DNA from: Caulobacter ginsengisoli
GTDB lineage: Bacteria; Pseudomonadota; Alphaproteobacteria; Caulobacterales; Caulobacteraceae
Assembly: GCF_030814835.1 (NCBI RefSeq)
Contig: NZ_JAUSVS010000004.1
Span: 248,001-312,000 of the forward strand
Length of the DNA stretch: 64,000 nucleotides
Direction of reading: 5' to 3'
In this document: piece after piece, positions 39,183-46,812 of the stretch
Numbering within the stretch: position 1 is the first letter of the stretch
How the letters are laid out: every line of letters begins with the position of its first letter
Notes under the pieces: generated by a model
Databases searched by the model: none
What the model saw: only the letters and a program-made list of their open reading frames with translations
Told to the model about the DNA's origin: nothing
Position numbers and translations under genes: made by a program

Positions 39183-41180
39183 ATGAACAAGCAAATCCTG
39201 ATGGCCGGCGTCGCCGCCGGTCTCGCCCTCGCCGCCTCCGCGGCCCAGGCTCAGTCGGTCGACTACGGCTCGCTCCAGCAGCTGTTCGACGAGCCGGTCA
39301 CCACCAGCGCCACGGGCTCGCCGCAGCGCTCGACCGAAGCCCCGGCCGACATGCAGATCATCTCGCAGGACGAAATCCGCCGCTCCGGCGAAACCAGCAT
39401 CCCCGGCATCCTGCAGCGGGTCGCCGGCATCGACGTCCTCAACTTCTCGGTCGGCCAGTCGGACGTCAATGTCCGCGGCTACGACCAGATCTCCTCGCCC
39501 CGCCTGCTGGTGCTGATCAACGGCCGCCAAGTCTATCTCGACCACTATGGCCTGACCATTTGGCAGACCCTGCCGGTGCAGCTGTCGGAAATCCGCCAGA
39601 TCGAAGTGGTCAAGGGCCCCAACAGCGCCCTGTTCGGCTTCAACGCCGTGTCGGGCGTGATCAACATCATCACCTTCAATCCCAAGTTCGACGACCTCGA
39701 CGTCGCCAGCGTGCGGGTCGGCGACCACGGTTTCCGTGACTATTCGCTGGCCACCACCTTCAAGCTGGGCGAGGCGATCTCGGCCCGGGTGTCGGGCGGC
39801 TCGCGGCAGCAGGACGAATGGGCCCGCACCGGCCCGTTGCCGCTGGCCTCGGACGTTACCGATCCCAACACGGTTCAGGCGGCCATCGATGTTGTCGCTC
39901 AGCTGAACCCCAAGACCGACCTGCGCGTCGAAGGGTCCTGGTCGAGCTCCCACCAGGACGGCCTGGCGGTCAACACCTACACCACCGACAAGATGATCAC
40001 GACCTCGATCAAGGCGACCCTGACGGCCGACACCGACTTCGGGCTCATCCAGGTCCAGGGCTATCAGAACGGCCTGACCGCCAAATACCCGTTCGCGCTG
40101 TGGAACAACACAATCACCGTGTTCAGCGCCCAGGATCTGTTCAAGATCGGCGCCGACAACACCATCCGCCTCGGCGCCGAATATCGCCACAACACCCTGA
40201 ACACGGCGCCGCTAACCGGCGGCGAGGTCAGCTATGACGTCTACTCGGCGTCGGGCATGTGGAACTGGGCGATCACCGAGCAACTGACCACCACCGCGGC
40301 CCTGCGGGTCGACAGCCTGAAGCTGAAGCGCGAGGGAACCTTCCCCAACCGCATCCCGCTCGACGACAACAGCAACTGGGACCGCACCATCACCAAGCCC
40401 AGCGTCAACCTCACGGCCGCCTGGCGCCCGACGGCCAATGACACCTTCCGGCTGTCCTACGCCCAAGGCGTGCAGACCCCCAGCCTGATCGAACTGGGCG
40501 GCGTTCAGCTGGCCAGCACGCCGTTCCCTGGCTTCACCATCGACATCATGGGCAATCCCAACCTCAAGCCCTCGATCGTCAGCAACTACGAGCTGGCCTA
40601 TGACCGCCAGTTCTCGGCGGCCAAGATCGGGGTCCGTCTGTTCGAACAGGACTGGAAGGATATCAAGAGCGGCACCGACACCTCGGGCCTGGTTCTGCCG
40701 CCCACGGCCACTCACAACGCCGCCATCTATTATATCAACGCGTCCGACTCCAAGATGAAGGGCCTCGAACTGACCGCCTCGGGGAGCTTCCTGCCCGGCT
40801 TCAACTGGCGCGCCGACACCACCTATACCGACGTCAAGGACAGCCCGTTTGCGGGGGTCAACGTCACCAAGAAGTATGTGGCCTTCCAGTCCACGACGCC
40901 CAAGTTCCGGGGCAATATCGGCCTGGACTGGACCAAGGGGCCCTGGGAAGCCGACGCCAACCTGCACTATGTCAGCGAATTCAAATTTTACAGCATGGCC
41001 GCGGTCACCCTCGAGCCGGTCAAGGCCTACGCCTCGCTGTCCGCCCGTCTTGGCTACCGGTGGGATAACGGCCTGGCCCTGGCCCTGAGCGGCCAGAACC
41101 TGCTCAAGGAGCGTCAGGAACAGACCCGCGGGCTCGAAGCCGAGCGCCGCGTCCAGGTTTCGCTAAGCAAGTCCTGGTAG
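39183..41180 (+). CDS. TonB-dependent outer-membrane receptor
   Basis: 665 residues. A signal peptide (KQILMAGVAAGLALAASAAQA) precedes a plug domain with the usual order: ADMQIISQDEIRRSGETSIP, LQRVAGIDVLNFSVGQSDVNVRG, LVLINGRQVYLDHYG, VEVVKGPNSALFGFNAVSGVI-type box (here IEVVKGPNSALFGFNAVSG) and INIITFNP. The barrel ends in a typical aromatic C-terminus, VQVSLSKSW. It is shorter than siderophore receptors with extra domains and lacks an N-terminal signalling domain. The ligand is unknown. AAAGGAAA precedes the ATG, 26 bases after the YfiR-like gene. A hairpin with four U lies between it and the chemoreceptor gene. Confidence 0.95.
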   Translation: MNKQILMAGVAAGLALAASAAQAQSVDYGSLQQLFDEPVTTSATGSPQRSTEAPADMQIISQDEIRRSGETSIPGILQRVAGIDVLNFSVGQSDVNVRGYDQISSPRLLVLINGRQVYLDHYGLTIWQTLPVQLSEIRQIEVVKGPNSALFGFNAVSGVINIITFNPKFDDLDVASVRVGDHGFRDYSLATTFKLGEAISARVSGGSRQQDEWARTGPLPLASDVTDPNTVQAAIDVVAQLNPKTDLRVEGSWSSSHQDGLAVNTYTTDKMITTSIKATLTADTDFGLIQVQGYQNGLTAKYPFALWNNTITVFSAQDLFKIGADNTIRLGAEYRHNTLNTAPLTGGEVSYDVYSASGMWNWAITEQLTTTAALRVDSLKLKREGTFPNRIPLDDNSNWDRTITKPSVNLTAAWRPTANDTFRLSYAQGVQTPSLIELGGVQLASTPFPGFTIDIMGNPNLKPSIVSNYELAYDRQFSAAKIGVRLFEQDWKDIKSGTDTSGLVLPPTATHNAAIYYINASDSKMKGLELTASGSFLPGFNWRADTTYTDVKDSPFAGVNVTKKYVAFQSTTPKFRGNIGLDWTKGPWEADANLHYVSEFKFYSMAAVTLEPVKAYASLSARLGYRWDNGLALALSGQNLLKERQEQTRGLEAERRVQVSLSKSW

Positions 41181-41188
41181 GTAAGAGA

Positions 41189-41226
41189 GCCGGCCTCGCG
41201 GGAACCCCGCGGGGCCGGCGCCTTTT
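41189..41226 (+). terminator. Hairpin with short U-tract between the TonB receptor and the chemoreceptor
   Basis: GCCGGCCTCGCGGG (41189-41202) pairs with CCCGCGGGGCCGGC (41206-41219), one G-U pair, followed by GCC-TTTT. The chemoreceptor ATG is only 11 bases past the T-run, so this may attenuate expression of the third gene rather than close the operon. Confidence 0.7.
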
Positions 41227-41237
41227 GGAGACAAGAG

Positions 41238-43202
41238 ATGAAGCGCTTCCGACTGATCAATCTGTCGCTGGTCCTCAAGATGGGCTTCGCGCCCGCCTTC
41301 GCGGTCCTGATGATGGCCCTGGCCGCCGGCGGCGCCTATTGGAGCCAGACCCAACAAACGGTGGCCATAGACCGGATCGTCAGCCAGGACATGGCCATCA
41401 GCCTGGATCTGGCCGGCATCTCCAAGCGCATCACCGCCGTGCATGGCAAACTCTATCTGCTGATGACCAATCACGCCGCGGCGCCGACCACGGACAGCAC
41501 CGCCGATCTCCAGAAGCTGATGACCGACGTCGACGCCATCAAGGCCGAGCTGGTCAAGGTCAAGACCCAGATGCCCAAGGCCAAACAGGCGCAGTTCGAT
41601 TCCATCATCAAGGACCTGACCGACTATCGCGGCGGCATCGAAGTGGTCGGCTCGATGCTCGGCATCGACTTCAACACGGCGGCGGCCTTCGTCGCCCCCT
41701 TCGAAGTCCAGTACGACCGGATGACCAAGTCCCTCGACGCTGCCACCGCCGAGGTGCAGGCCGAGGCCAAGCAACACGCCGAGGCCAGCGCCGCCCAGGC
41801 GAGCATGACCGGCAACCTGGTCCTGATCGGCACCCTCCTGACCCTGCTGGCCGTGGCCGGCATCGCGGCGGCCTCGATCCTGGGCGTTCGCAAGGCGATC
41901 AAGGGTATCGCCGGCGCGACGGAAGCCCTGGCCGGCGGCGACGATCGCCTGGACCTGGAGAGCCTGGCCCGCGGCGACGAGCTGGGGGCCATCGTCACCT
42001 CGCTGAACGTGTTCCGTGACAACCAGCGGCGCATCGTCGGCATGCGCAGCGAACAGGAGGTCATGCAGGCCCGCGAGCTGGAGACCCGCACCACGGTCGA
42101 GCGCGAGCGCGGCGAGGCCCAGGCGGCCCAGTCCGCCGTGGTCAGCGCCCTGGCCGATGGGCTCTCGCGCCTGTCGGTGGGCGATCTGACCCATCGCCTC
42201 GACATCCCTTTCCCCGCCGAATACGAATCGCTGCGCACGGACTTCAACGCGGCGATCGACAAGCTGCGCAGCGTCATGCAGGTGATCGTCGGCACCACCG
42301 GCCAGATCGGGTTCGGCACCGAGGAGATCGCCGGCGCCGCCGAGGATCTCTCGCGCCGCAGCGAGCAGCAGGCCGCCGCCCTGGAAGAAACCGCCGCCGC
42401 CCTCGACGAGATCACCGCCACGGTGAAGAAGTCGGCCGAAGGGGCCGGGCACGCCCAGGCGGTGGTCCAGACCGCCAAGGCCGGCGCCGCCTCGGGCGGC
42501 GACATCGTCCGCCAGGCCATCCACGCCATGGGCGAGATCGAGCAATCGTCGAACCAGATCGGCCAGATCATCGGGGTGATCGACGAGATCGCCTTCCAGA
42601 CCAACCTGCTGGCGCTCAACGCCGGGGTCGAGGCCGCCCGGGCCGGCGACAGCGGCCGCGGCTTCGCCGTGGTGGCGCAGGAGGTGCGCGCCCTGGCCCA
42701 TCGCTCGGCCCAGGCCGCCAAGGAGATCAAGGAACTGATCTCAGCCTCGTCCAGCCATGTCGGAACCGGCGTCCAACTGGTCGGACGAACGGGCGAAGCA
42801 CTGGCGGCCCTGGTCACCCAGGTGGAGCAGATCGATGGCCTGGTCGGGGCGATCGCCGCCTCGGCCAAGGAACAGGCCGTCGGCCTCAACGAGGTCAACG
42901 CCGCCGTCAATCGGATGGATCAGGTCACGCAGCAGAACGCGGCCATGGCCGAGGAATCGACCGCCGCCACCCACGCCCTCAAGTCGGACGCGGTGGAACT
43001 GGGCCGGTTGATGAGCGAGTTCCGCACAGGGGCCGATAACGCTCCGGTCCGGCCGGCTTCGTCCCAGGGCCGCAGCCGCCCCCAGATGGCGACGGCGACC
43101 TCCCGCCCGTCCGCTTCTCCGCCCCGGCGCATGGCCGACAAGCTGCGCGCCAGCTTTGGCGGCGGCGCGGCCACAGCGGCCAAGGAGTGGGAAGAGTTCT
43201 GA
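41238..43202 (+). CDS. Methyl-accepting chemotaxis protein with CheR-docking C-terminus
   Basis: 654 residues. A short cytoplasmic lead, a first span at about 14-34, a helical periplasmic domain to about 190, a second span at about 195-217, then HAMP segments (GVRKAIKGIAGATEALAGGD and VGDLTHRLDIPFPAEYESL). The long coiled-coil signalling part includes the hairpin tip EIAFQTNLLALNAGVEAARA, where kinase contact occurs. The protein ends EWEEF, a W-x-x-F pentapeptide of the type that tethers the methyltransferase CheR and methylesterase CheB. It probably senses something linked to the upstream YfiR-like protein and TonB receptor; this is inferred from position. Confidence 0.93.
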   Translation: MKRFRLINLSLVLKMGFAPAFAVLMMALAAGGAYWSQTQQTVAIDRIVSQDMAISLDLAGISKRITAVHGKLYLLMTNHAAAPTTDSTADLQKLMTDVDAIKAELVKVKTQMPKAKQAQFDSIIKDLTDYRGGIEVVGSMLGIDFNTAAAFVAPFEVQYDRMTKSLDAATAEVQAEAKQHAEASAAQASMTGNLVLIGTLLTLLAVAGIAAASILGVRKAIKGIAGATEALAGGDDRLDLESLARGDELGAIVTSLNVFRDNQRRIVGMRSEQEVMQARELETRTTVERERGEAQAAQSAVVSALADGLSRLSVGDLTHRLDIPFPAEYESLRTDFNAAIDKLRSVMQVIVGTTGQIGFGTEEIAGAAEDLSRRSEQQAAALEETAAALDEITATVKKSAEGAGHAQAVVQTAKAGAASGGDIVRQAIHAMGEIEQSSNQIGQIIGVIDEIAFQTNLLALNAGVEAARAGDSGRGFAVVAQEVRALAHRSAQAAKEIKELISASSSHVGTGVQLVGRTGEALAALVTQVEQIDGLVGAIAASAKEQAVGLNEVNAAVNRMDQVTQQNAAMAEESTAATHALKSDAVELGRLMSEFRTGADNAPVRPASSQGRSRPQMATATSRPSASPPRRMADKLRASFGGGAATAAKEWEEF

Positions 43203-43256
43203 GCAGGCTGGCGACCGGCTCGACAAGCCGGGTCCGCGCCCCTTACTAACTGTTCC

Positions 43257-43865
43257 ATGACCGCCGCTCCCGCCAAGCGCATCCGCCGCGCGCCCGCCGA
43301 CCTGCGGGCCGAGGCCCTGGCCGCGGCCCGGCGGCTGATTGTCGAGGGCAAGGAGCCGGTCCTGACCATGCGGGCGGTGGCCGACGCCATCGGGGTCACC
43401 TATCCCAACCTCAGCCACCATTTCGGCTCGGCCGCCGGCCTGCACGCCGCCATCGCCGAGGACCTGGTCCGCGAACTGCTCGACAACATCAGCGCCATCG
43501 GGCGGGAGATGGAGCACAACGACTCCGACTTCACCCGGCTGGTGGATCGGGTGTTCGACCTCTTCGACCGCGACGGCCTGGGCCATGTCATCGGCTGGCT
43601 GGTCCGCTCGGGCGACAACGCCACCATCGAGCCGGTGCGGGCCCTGCTGGCCGACTTCATCGACGAGCGCCGCCGCCGGGCCGGCGAGGCGAGCGGCAAG
43701 CGCATCGCCGAGATCGCCCTGATCATCACCTTCGCCGCCTATGCGGAAGCTTCAGCGGGGACGCTGCTGGGCCTGGCCTTCGGGGTGGACGCCGACCAGC
43801 GCCGGGCGGTGGTCGCCAGCGCGCTCAACGCCGTGCGCAACACCCGGCTGTTGACGGGCACATAA
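43257..43865 (+). CDS. TetR-family transcriptional regulator, second copy of a cassette
   Basis: 202 residues. The helix-turn-helix reads ARRLIVEGKEPVLTMRAVAD, then AIGVTYPNLSHHFGSAAGL. The H-H-F-G-S-A end and the overall layout match the TetR at 16250, which also adjoins a PF10118-type gene. The ligand domain has no diagnostic motif. It is upstream of and on the same strand as its partner (unlike the divergent first copy), with direct repeats in the 60-base gap, and probably autoregulates. It begins 54 bases after the chemoreceptor stop. Confidence 0.9.
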   Translation: MTAAPAKRIRRAPADLRAEALAAARRLIVEGKEPVLTMRAVADAIGVTYPNLSHHFGSAAGLHAAIAEDLVRELLDNISAIGREMEHNDSDFTRLVDRVFDLFDRDGLGHVIGWLVRSGDNATIEPVRALLADFIDERRRRAGEASGKRIAEIALIITFAAYAEASAGTLLGLAFGVDADQRRAVVASALNAVRNTRLLTGT

Positions 43866-43892
43866 ATAGTAATTGACGTTGGCATAAATAGT
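43861..43892. promoter_or_regulatory. Direct repeats CATAAATAGT, candidate operator or promoter of the PF10118 gene
   Basis: CATAAATAGT occurs at 43861-43870 and 43883-43892, 22 bases apart, about two helical turns, so both would face the same side of the helix. TTGACG at 43873 between them may be a -35 box. The first copy overlaps the end of the TetR gene. Confidence 0.5.
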
Positions 43893-43925
43893 GGTTACGG
43901 AGGCTCAACAGCCTGGAGCCCTGCC

Positions 43926-44786
43926 ATGTCCGTCACCAGCCACACCCCCGCCGACCTGACCATCACCCCGCGCAACCTGACCTTCGGCCGCAGCCAGGCG
44001 CCGGCCCATTGGTGGTATGGCGGCCAGGTCGCCCCGACCGCCTTCTACAACGCGCTGTCGATGACCTTCCCGGCCGGCGAGAGCTTCTTCATCCGCAGCG
44101 TCCGCCACTATCGCGACGACGTGGCCGAGCCCCTGAAGAGCCAGATCGGCGACTTCATCGCCCAGGAAGCGGTCCACAGCCGCGAGCACGTGCATTTCAA
44201 CCGCCAGGTCGCTGACAGCGGCTATGACATGGCCGACAGCCAGAAGGCCTTCGAACAGCGCATGGCCGATACCCGGGACCGGCCGCCGCTGTTCAACCTG
44301 ACGGCCACCGTCGCCTTCGAGCACTTCACCGCCATCCTGGCCCACGCCTGGCTCAAGCATGACCGCTACTTCAAGGGCGCCCCGGCCGAGACCACCCGGC
44401 TGTGGCGCTGGCACGCGTTGGAAGAGGTCGAGCACAAGGCCGTCGCCTACGACACCTTCCTGGCGGTCACCGGCGGCATGCCTGGCTGGAAGCGCTGGAT
44501 GCTGCGCGCCAACGTCATGCTGCGGATCACGCCCCGCTTCCTGAAGAGCCGGCTGGCCGACATGAAGCTGATGTTCCAGCAGGACGGCGTCGACACCGCC
44601 TCGACCTGGCTGAAGGTGTTTGGCTACCTGGTCATCTATCCGGGCCTGCTGCGCCAGGTGCTGCCGCTGTGGCTGATGTTCTTCCGCCCCGGCTTCCATC
44701 CCTGGATGCACGACGACCGCGACCTGCTGGCCGCGGCCGCCGGTCAGCTGGGTGACAGCGCGCCGTCGGAGCGCGCCGCCGCCTAG
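43926..44786 (+). CDS. PF10118-type predicted metal-dependent protein, paralogue of the 16906 gene
   Basis: 286 residues. The same boxes occur as in the gene at 16906, in the same order: ADLTITPRNLTFGRSQAPAH, FYNALSMTFPAGESFFIRSV, QEAVHSREHVHFN, EHFTAILAHAWLK and RWHALEEVEHKAVAYDTFL. The paired E-x-x-H helices suggest a diiron or other metal site. The name hydrolase in databases is not backed by chemistry. It lies 60 bases after its TetR gene, and direct repeats lie between them. It ends in a four-base tail-to-tail overlap with the pentapeptide-repeat gene. Confidence 0.85.
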   Translation: MSVTSHTPADLTITPRNLTFGRSQAPAHWWYGGQVAPTAFYNALSMTFPAGESFFIRSVRHYRDDVAEPLKSQIGDFIAQEAVHSREHVHFNRQVADSGYDMADSQKAFEQRMADTRDRPPLFNLTATVAFEHFTAILAHAWLKHDRYFKGAPAETTRLWRWHALEEVEHKAVAYDTFLAVTGGMPGWKRWMLRANVMLRITPRFLKSRLADMKLMFQQDGVDTASTWLKVFGYLVIYPGLLRQVLPLWLMFFRPGFHPWMHDDRDLLAAAAGQLGDSAPSERAAA

Positions 44787-45097
44787 CGGACGCTGAGCGC
44801 CTTGCCGGACGGCAGGCGCACGGTAACGACGGTCGGGGTGACGGTGGCGGCCTGGGCCAGGCCGCTGGTTTCGGCGCCGTTGAAGGTCTTGCTGTTGAAG
44901 CTGACGCCATTGAGCTTGGCGCTGTTGAAGACGAAGCCGTTGACCCTGAGTCCGTTGGTCCTGAGCCCGTTGAATCCGAAGCCGTTCAGGGTGACGCCAT
45001 TCAGAGTGACGCCATTGGCTTGCTCGGCGGCCCTGGCGGGCAGGGCGGCGGCGGCCAGGACGGCGGCCAGGGCGGCGATGGTGAGAGTCTTTTTCAT
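44783..45097 (-). CDS. Exported protein with N-G pentapeptide repeats
   Basis: 104 residues. MKKTLTIAALAAVLAAAALPARA is a signal peptide. The mature part is a run of five-residue units of the type N-G-x-x-L/F (NGVTL NGVTL NGFGF NGLRT NGLRV NGFVF NSAKL NGVSF), then NSKTF NG and a threonine-rich tail. The periodicity is like pentapeptide-repeat (A-N/D-L-x-x) beta helices but with N-G leading, so a small right-handed beta helix is likely. Location outside the cytoplasm is predicted. Function is unknown. Confidence 0.7.
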   Translation of the reverse strand: MKKTLTIAALAAVLAAAALPARAAEQANGVTLNGVTLNGFGFNGLRTNGLRVNGFVFNSAKLNGVSFNSKTFNGAETSGLAQAATVTPTVVTVRLPSGKALSVR

Positions 45098-45164
45098 GCG
45101 GAATTCCTCCGAGAAGCGTGGGGTTCGATAGGGGGTGGGGCGGCCGCGCCGAAGCCGCGCGAAA

Positions 45165-45307
45165 TCACAGGTTGGACAGAGTCACTTCGACCCGCCGGTT
45201 CTGGGCCTTGCCGCCCCGTTTGGGCGGCTTGGCCGACAGCGTGGCGTCCGATCCGGCTGGCGTGGCCTCGGCAGCGTCGGTCAGATCGCCAGTCCCGTCG
45301 TCCGCGA
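45165..45307 (-). pseudogene. Out-of-frame OmpA-like tail following the proline-rich gene
   Basis: In another reading frame than the proline-rich gene, the sequence after its stop continues as FPQGIVADDGTGDLTDAAE and ends KAQNRRVEVTLSNL followed by a stop at 45165. N-R-R-V-E-V-T-L is the usual end of an OmpA-like peptidoglycan-binding domain. This frame is open from 45389 but has no start codon. A single extra base within the proline codons (about 45310-45345) would join the two. It is either a real frameshift, a sequencing error in the GC-rich repeats, or a remnant. Confidence 0.5.
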
Positions 45308-45673
45308 CTATCCCTTGGGGGAAGGCGGCGGCGGGGGCGGAGGCGGCGGCGGTGAGGGACGGGGTCCCGGATCCGTTTCGCCCGGAACGTCACCCAGGCC
45401 CAGCAGGCAGATGCGCGCCGAGGGCGCGGCCACGCCTGGCTTGGACGCGCCCTTTTTGGGCGGCGGCGGCGGCGGCGGCGGGGGCGGCGGAGACGAGCCG
45501 CCGGCTTCGCGAATCTTCTGGATGTCCGGGAGCAGGAGGCCCGGCAGCACCTCGCTCTTGCTGGGCTTGCTCAGCGTGGGGGAAGCGGGCCGGGCGGGCT
45601 CGGCCATGACGGATGCGGCGGAGGCGGCGGAGAAGGCGACGGCCATGGTCGCGAGAAGCAGGGTCTTGTTCAT
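45308..45673 (-). CDS. Exported proline-rich protein, possibly frameshifted
   Basis: 121 residues as read. A signal peptide (NKTLLLATMAVAFSAASAASVMA) is followed by a low-complexity part with two long proline runs (about 12 at residues 62-73 and 10 at 108-117) with SARICLLGLGDVPGETD between them. GAGGAA precedes the ATG. The reading stops right after the second proline run, while an OmpA-like ending continues in a different frame to 45165. The intact product may therefore be about 170 residues. No full OmpA domain is present in either frame. The function is unknown. Confidence 0.55.
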   Translation of the reverse strand: MNKTLLLATMAVAFSAASAASVMAEPARPASPTLSKPSKSEVLPGLLLPDIQKIREAGGSSPPPPPPPPPPPKKGASKPGVAAPSARICLLGLGDVPGETDPGPRPSPPPPPPPPPPSPKG

Positions 45674-45841
45674 TCAAGGGTTCCTCAGAACAGGTGGGAG
45701 CCCGACAGGTCGTGTTCTTGTTGTTGGCGGGGCTTTTGCCGGCGCCCGACCGTTGCGGGCAGTTGCAGCGGCATGCAGCGAACGGCGCTCGGCTACCCAG
45801 AATGGTTGCATGAAGTTGCACGGCCGGTGCAGACTGGCGCC

Positions 45842-46711
45842 ATGGCGACTCCCTTCTCGGCCAAGCTGGAACTGGTGCTGAAAATTCTCTCGCTCAGCCG
45901 CGCCCGGCTGGCGGCGGACCTGGCGGTGGACAAGTCGGTGGTCGGCCGCTGGGTGTCCGGGGCGGTGGTTCCCTCGCCCCACAACATGACCGCCCTGACC
46001 CGCTATGTGGCCCAGCGCGCGAGCGGCTTCACCATGCTGGACTGGGACCGCGAGCCAGCCGACCTCGCCGCCGCCCTGGGGGTCGAGACGCCGGGCGGCC
46101 CCGCGCCGCTGCCCCAGATCGACGGCCTGCCGCTGTCGCTGCTGCCGCAGATCCGCGAGGCCACCGCCGCCCGGGCCGCCGACCTGCAGTGCTTCTTCCG
46201 CACCACCCGCCCCGCCGAAGCGGCGCCGGGCCATTTCGTCCATGACCAGGGTATCGTCCGCCTGCACGACTGCGGGCTGCTCGAGGTGAGGATGGGGGTG
46301 GGCGAGACGGTGTTCGAGGGCTGGCTGCTGCCCTTGCGGGCCCAGTTGACCTGTATCGCCACCGAAAAGCACACCGGGGCCATGGTCTTCGCCATCTTCA
46401 ACGCCGGCGGGGTCAGCGGCCGGCCGCGCCGGCTGGACGGGGTGCTGCTGGGCACCAGCCAGGGCTCGCTACCCGGCGTCGCCGCCGCCCCCATCGTCCT
46501 GGACCGCATCGGCGAGCTCAGCGGCGACCGCGAGGCCGACGAGGCTCACTACCACGCCCTGCTGGCCCAGAACCCCCTGGCCCCGCCCGGCTCGCTGCCG
46601 CCGGAGGTCGAGGCCCAGCTGTCCCGCGATTTCGGCCCGGCCCAGATCGAGAGCGGCGGCGACTGGGTGCTGCGTTCGCCCTACCACCGCTCGATCACGA
46701 CGGTGGAATGA
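45842..46711 (+). CDS. XRE-like helix-turn-helix regulator with a large sensor part
   Basis: 289 residues from the ATG at 45842. The N-terminal part looks like a helix-turn-helix: SAKLELVLKILSLSRARLAA, then DLAVDKSVVGRWVSGAVVPS and NMTALTRYVA, the layout of the XRE class. The rest (about 90-289) has alternating strands (LTCIATEKHTGAMVFAIFN) and is not recognised. It is therefore probably a cytoplasmic DNA-binding protein with an unknown sensing domain. It stands alone before zwf and might control nearby metabolic genes, but nothing shows this. An in-frame upstream start at 45773 would add a poor, unlikely extension. Confidence 0.7.
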   Translation: MATPFSAKLELVLKILSLSRARLAADLAVDKSVVGRWVSGAVVPSPHNMTALTRYVAQRASGFTMLDWDREPADLAAALGVETPGGPAPLPQIDGLPLSLLPQIREATAARAADLQCFFRTTRPAEAAPGHFVHDQGIVRLHDCGLLEVRMGVGETVFEGWLLPLRAQLTCIATEKHTGAMVFAIFNAGGVSGRPRRLDGVLLGTSQGSLPGVAAAPIVLDRIGELSGDREADEAHYHALLAQNPLAPPGSLPPEVEAQLSRDFGPAQIESGGDWVLRSPYHRSITTVE

Positions 46712-46812
46712 GCGGCGCCCGAGCGTTTTTTCGGCCAATCCTGACTTCGCCCCCTGACGCTACGTCGCCTCAGACGTTATGACAGCGCTCCCGGAACCTG
46801 CGAGGCCGCCCC

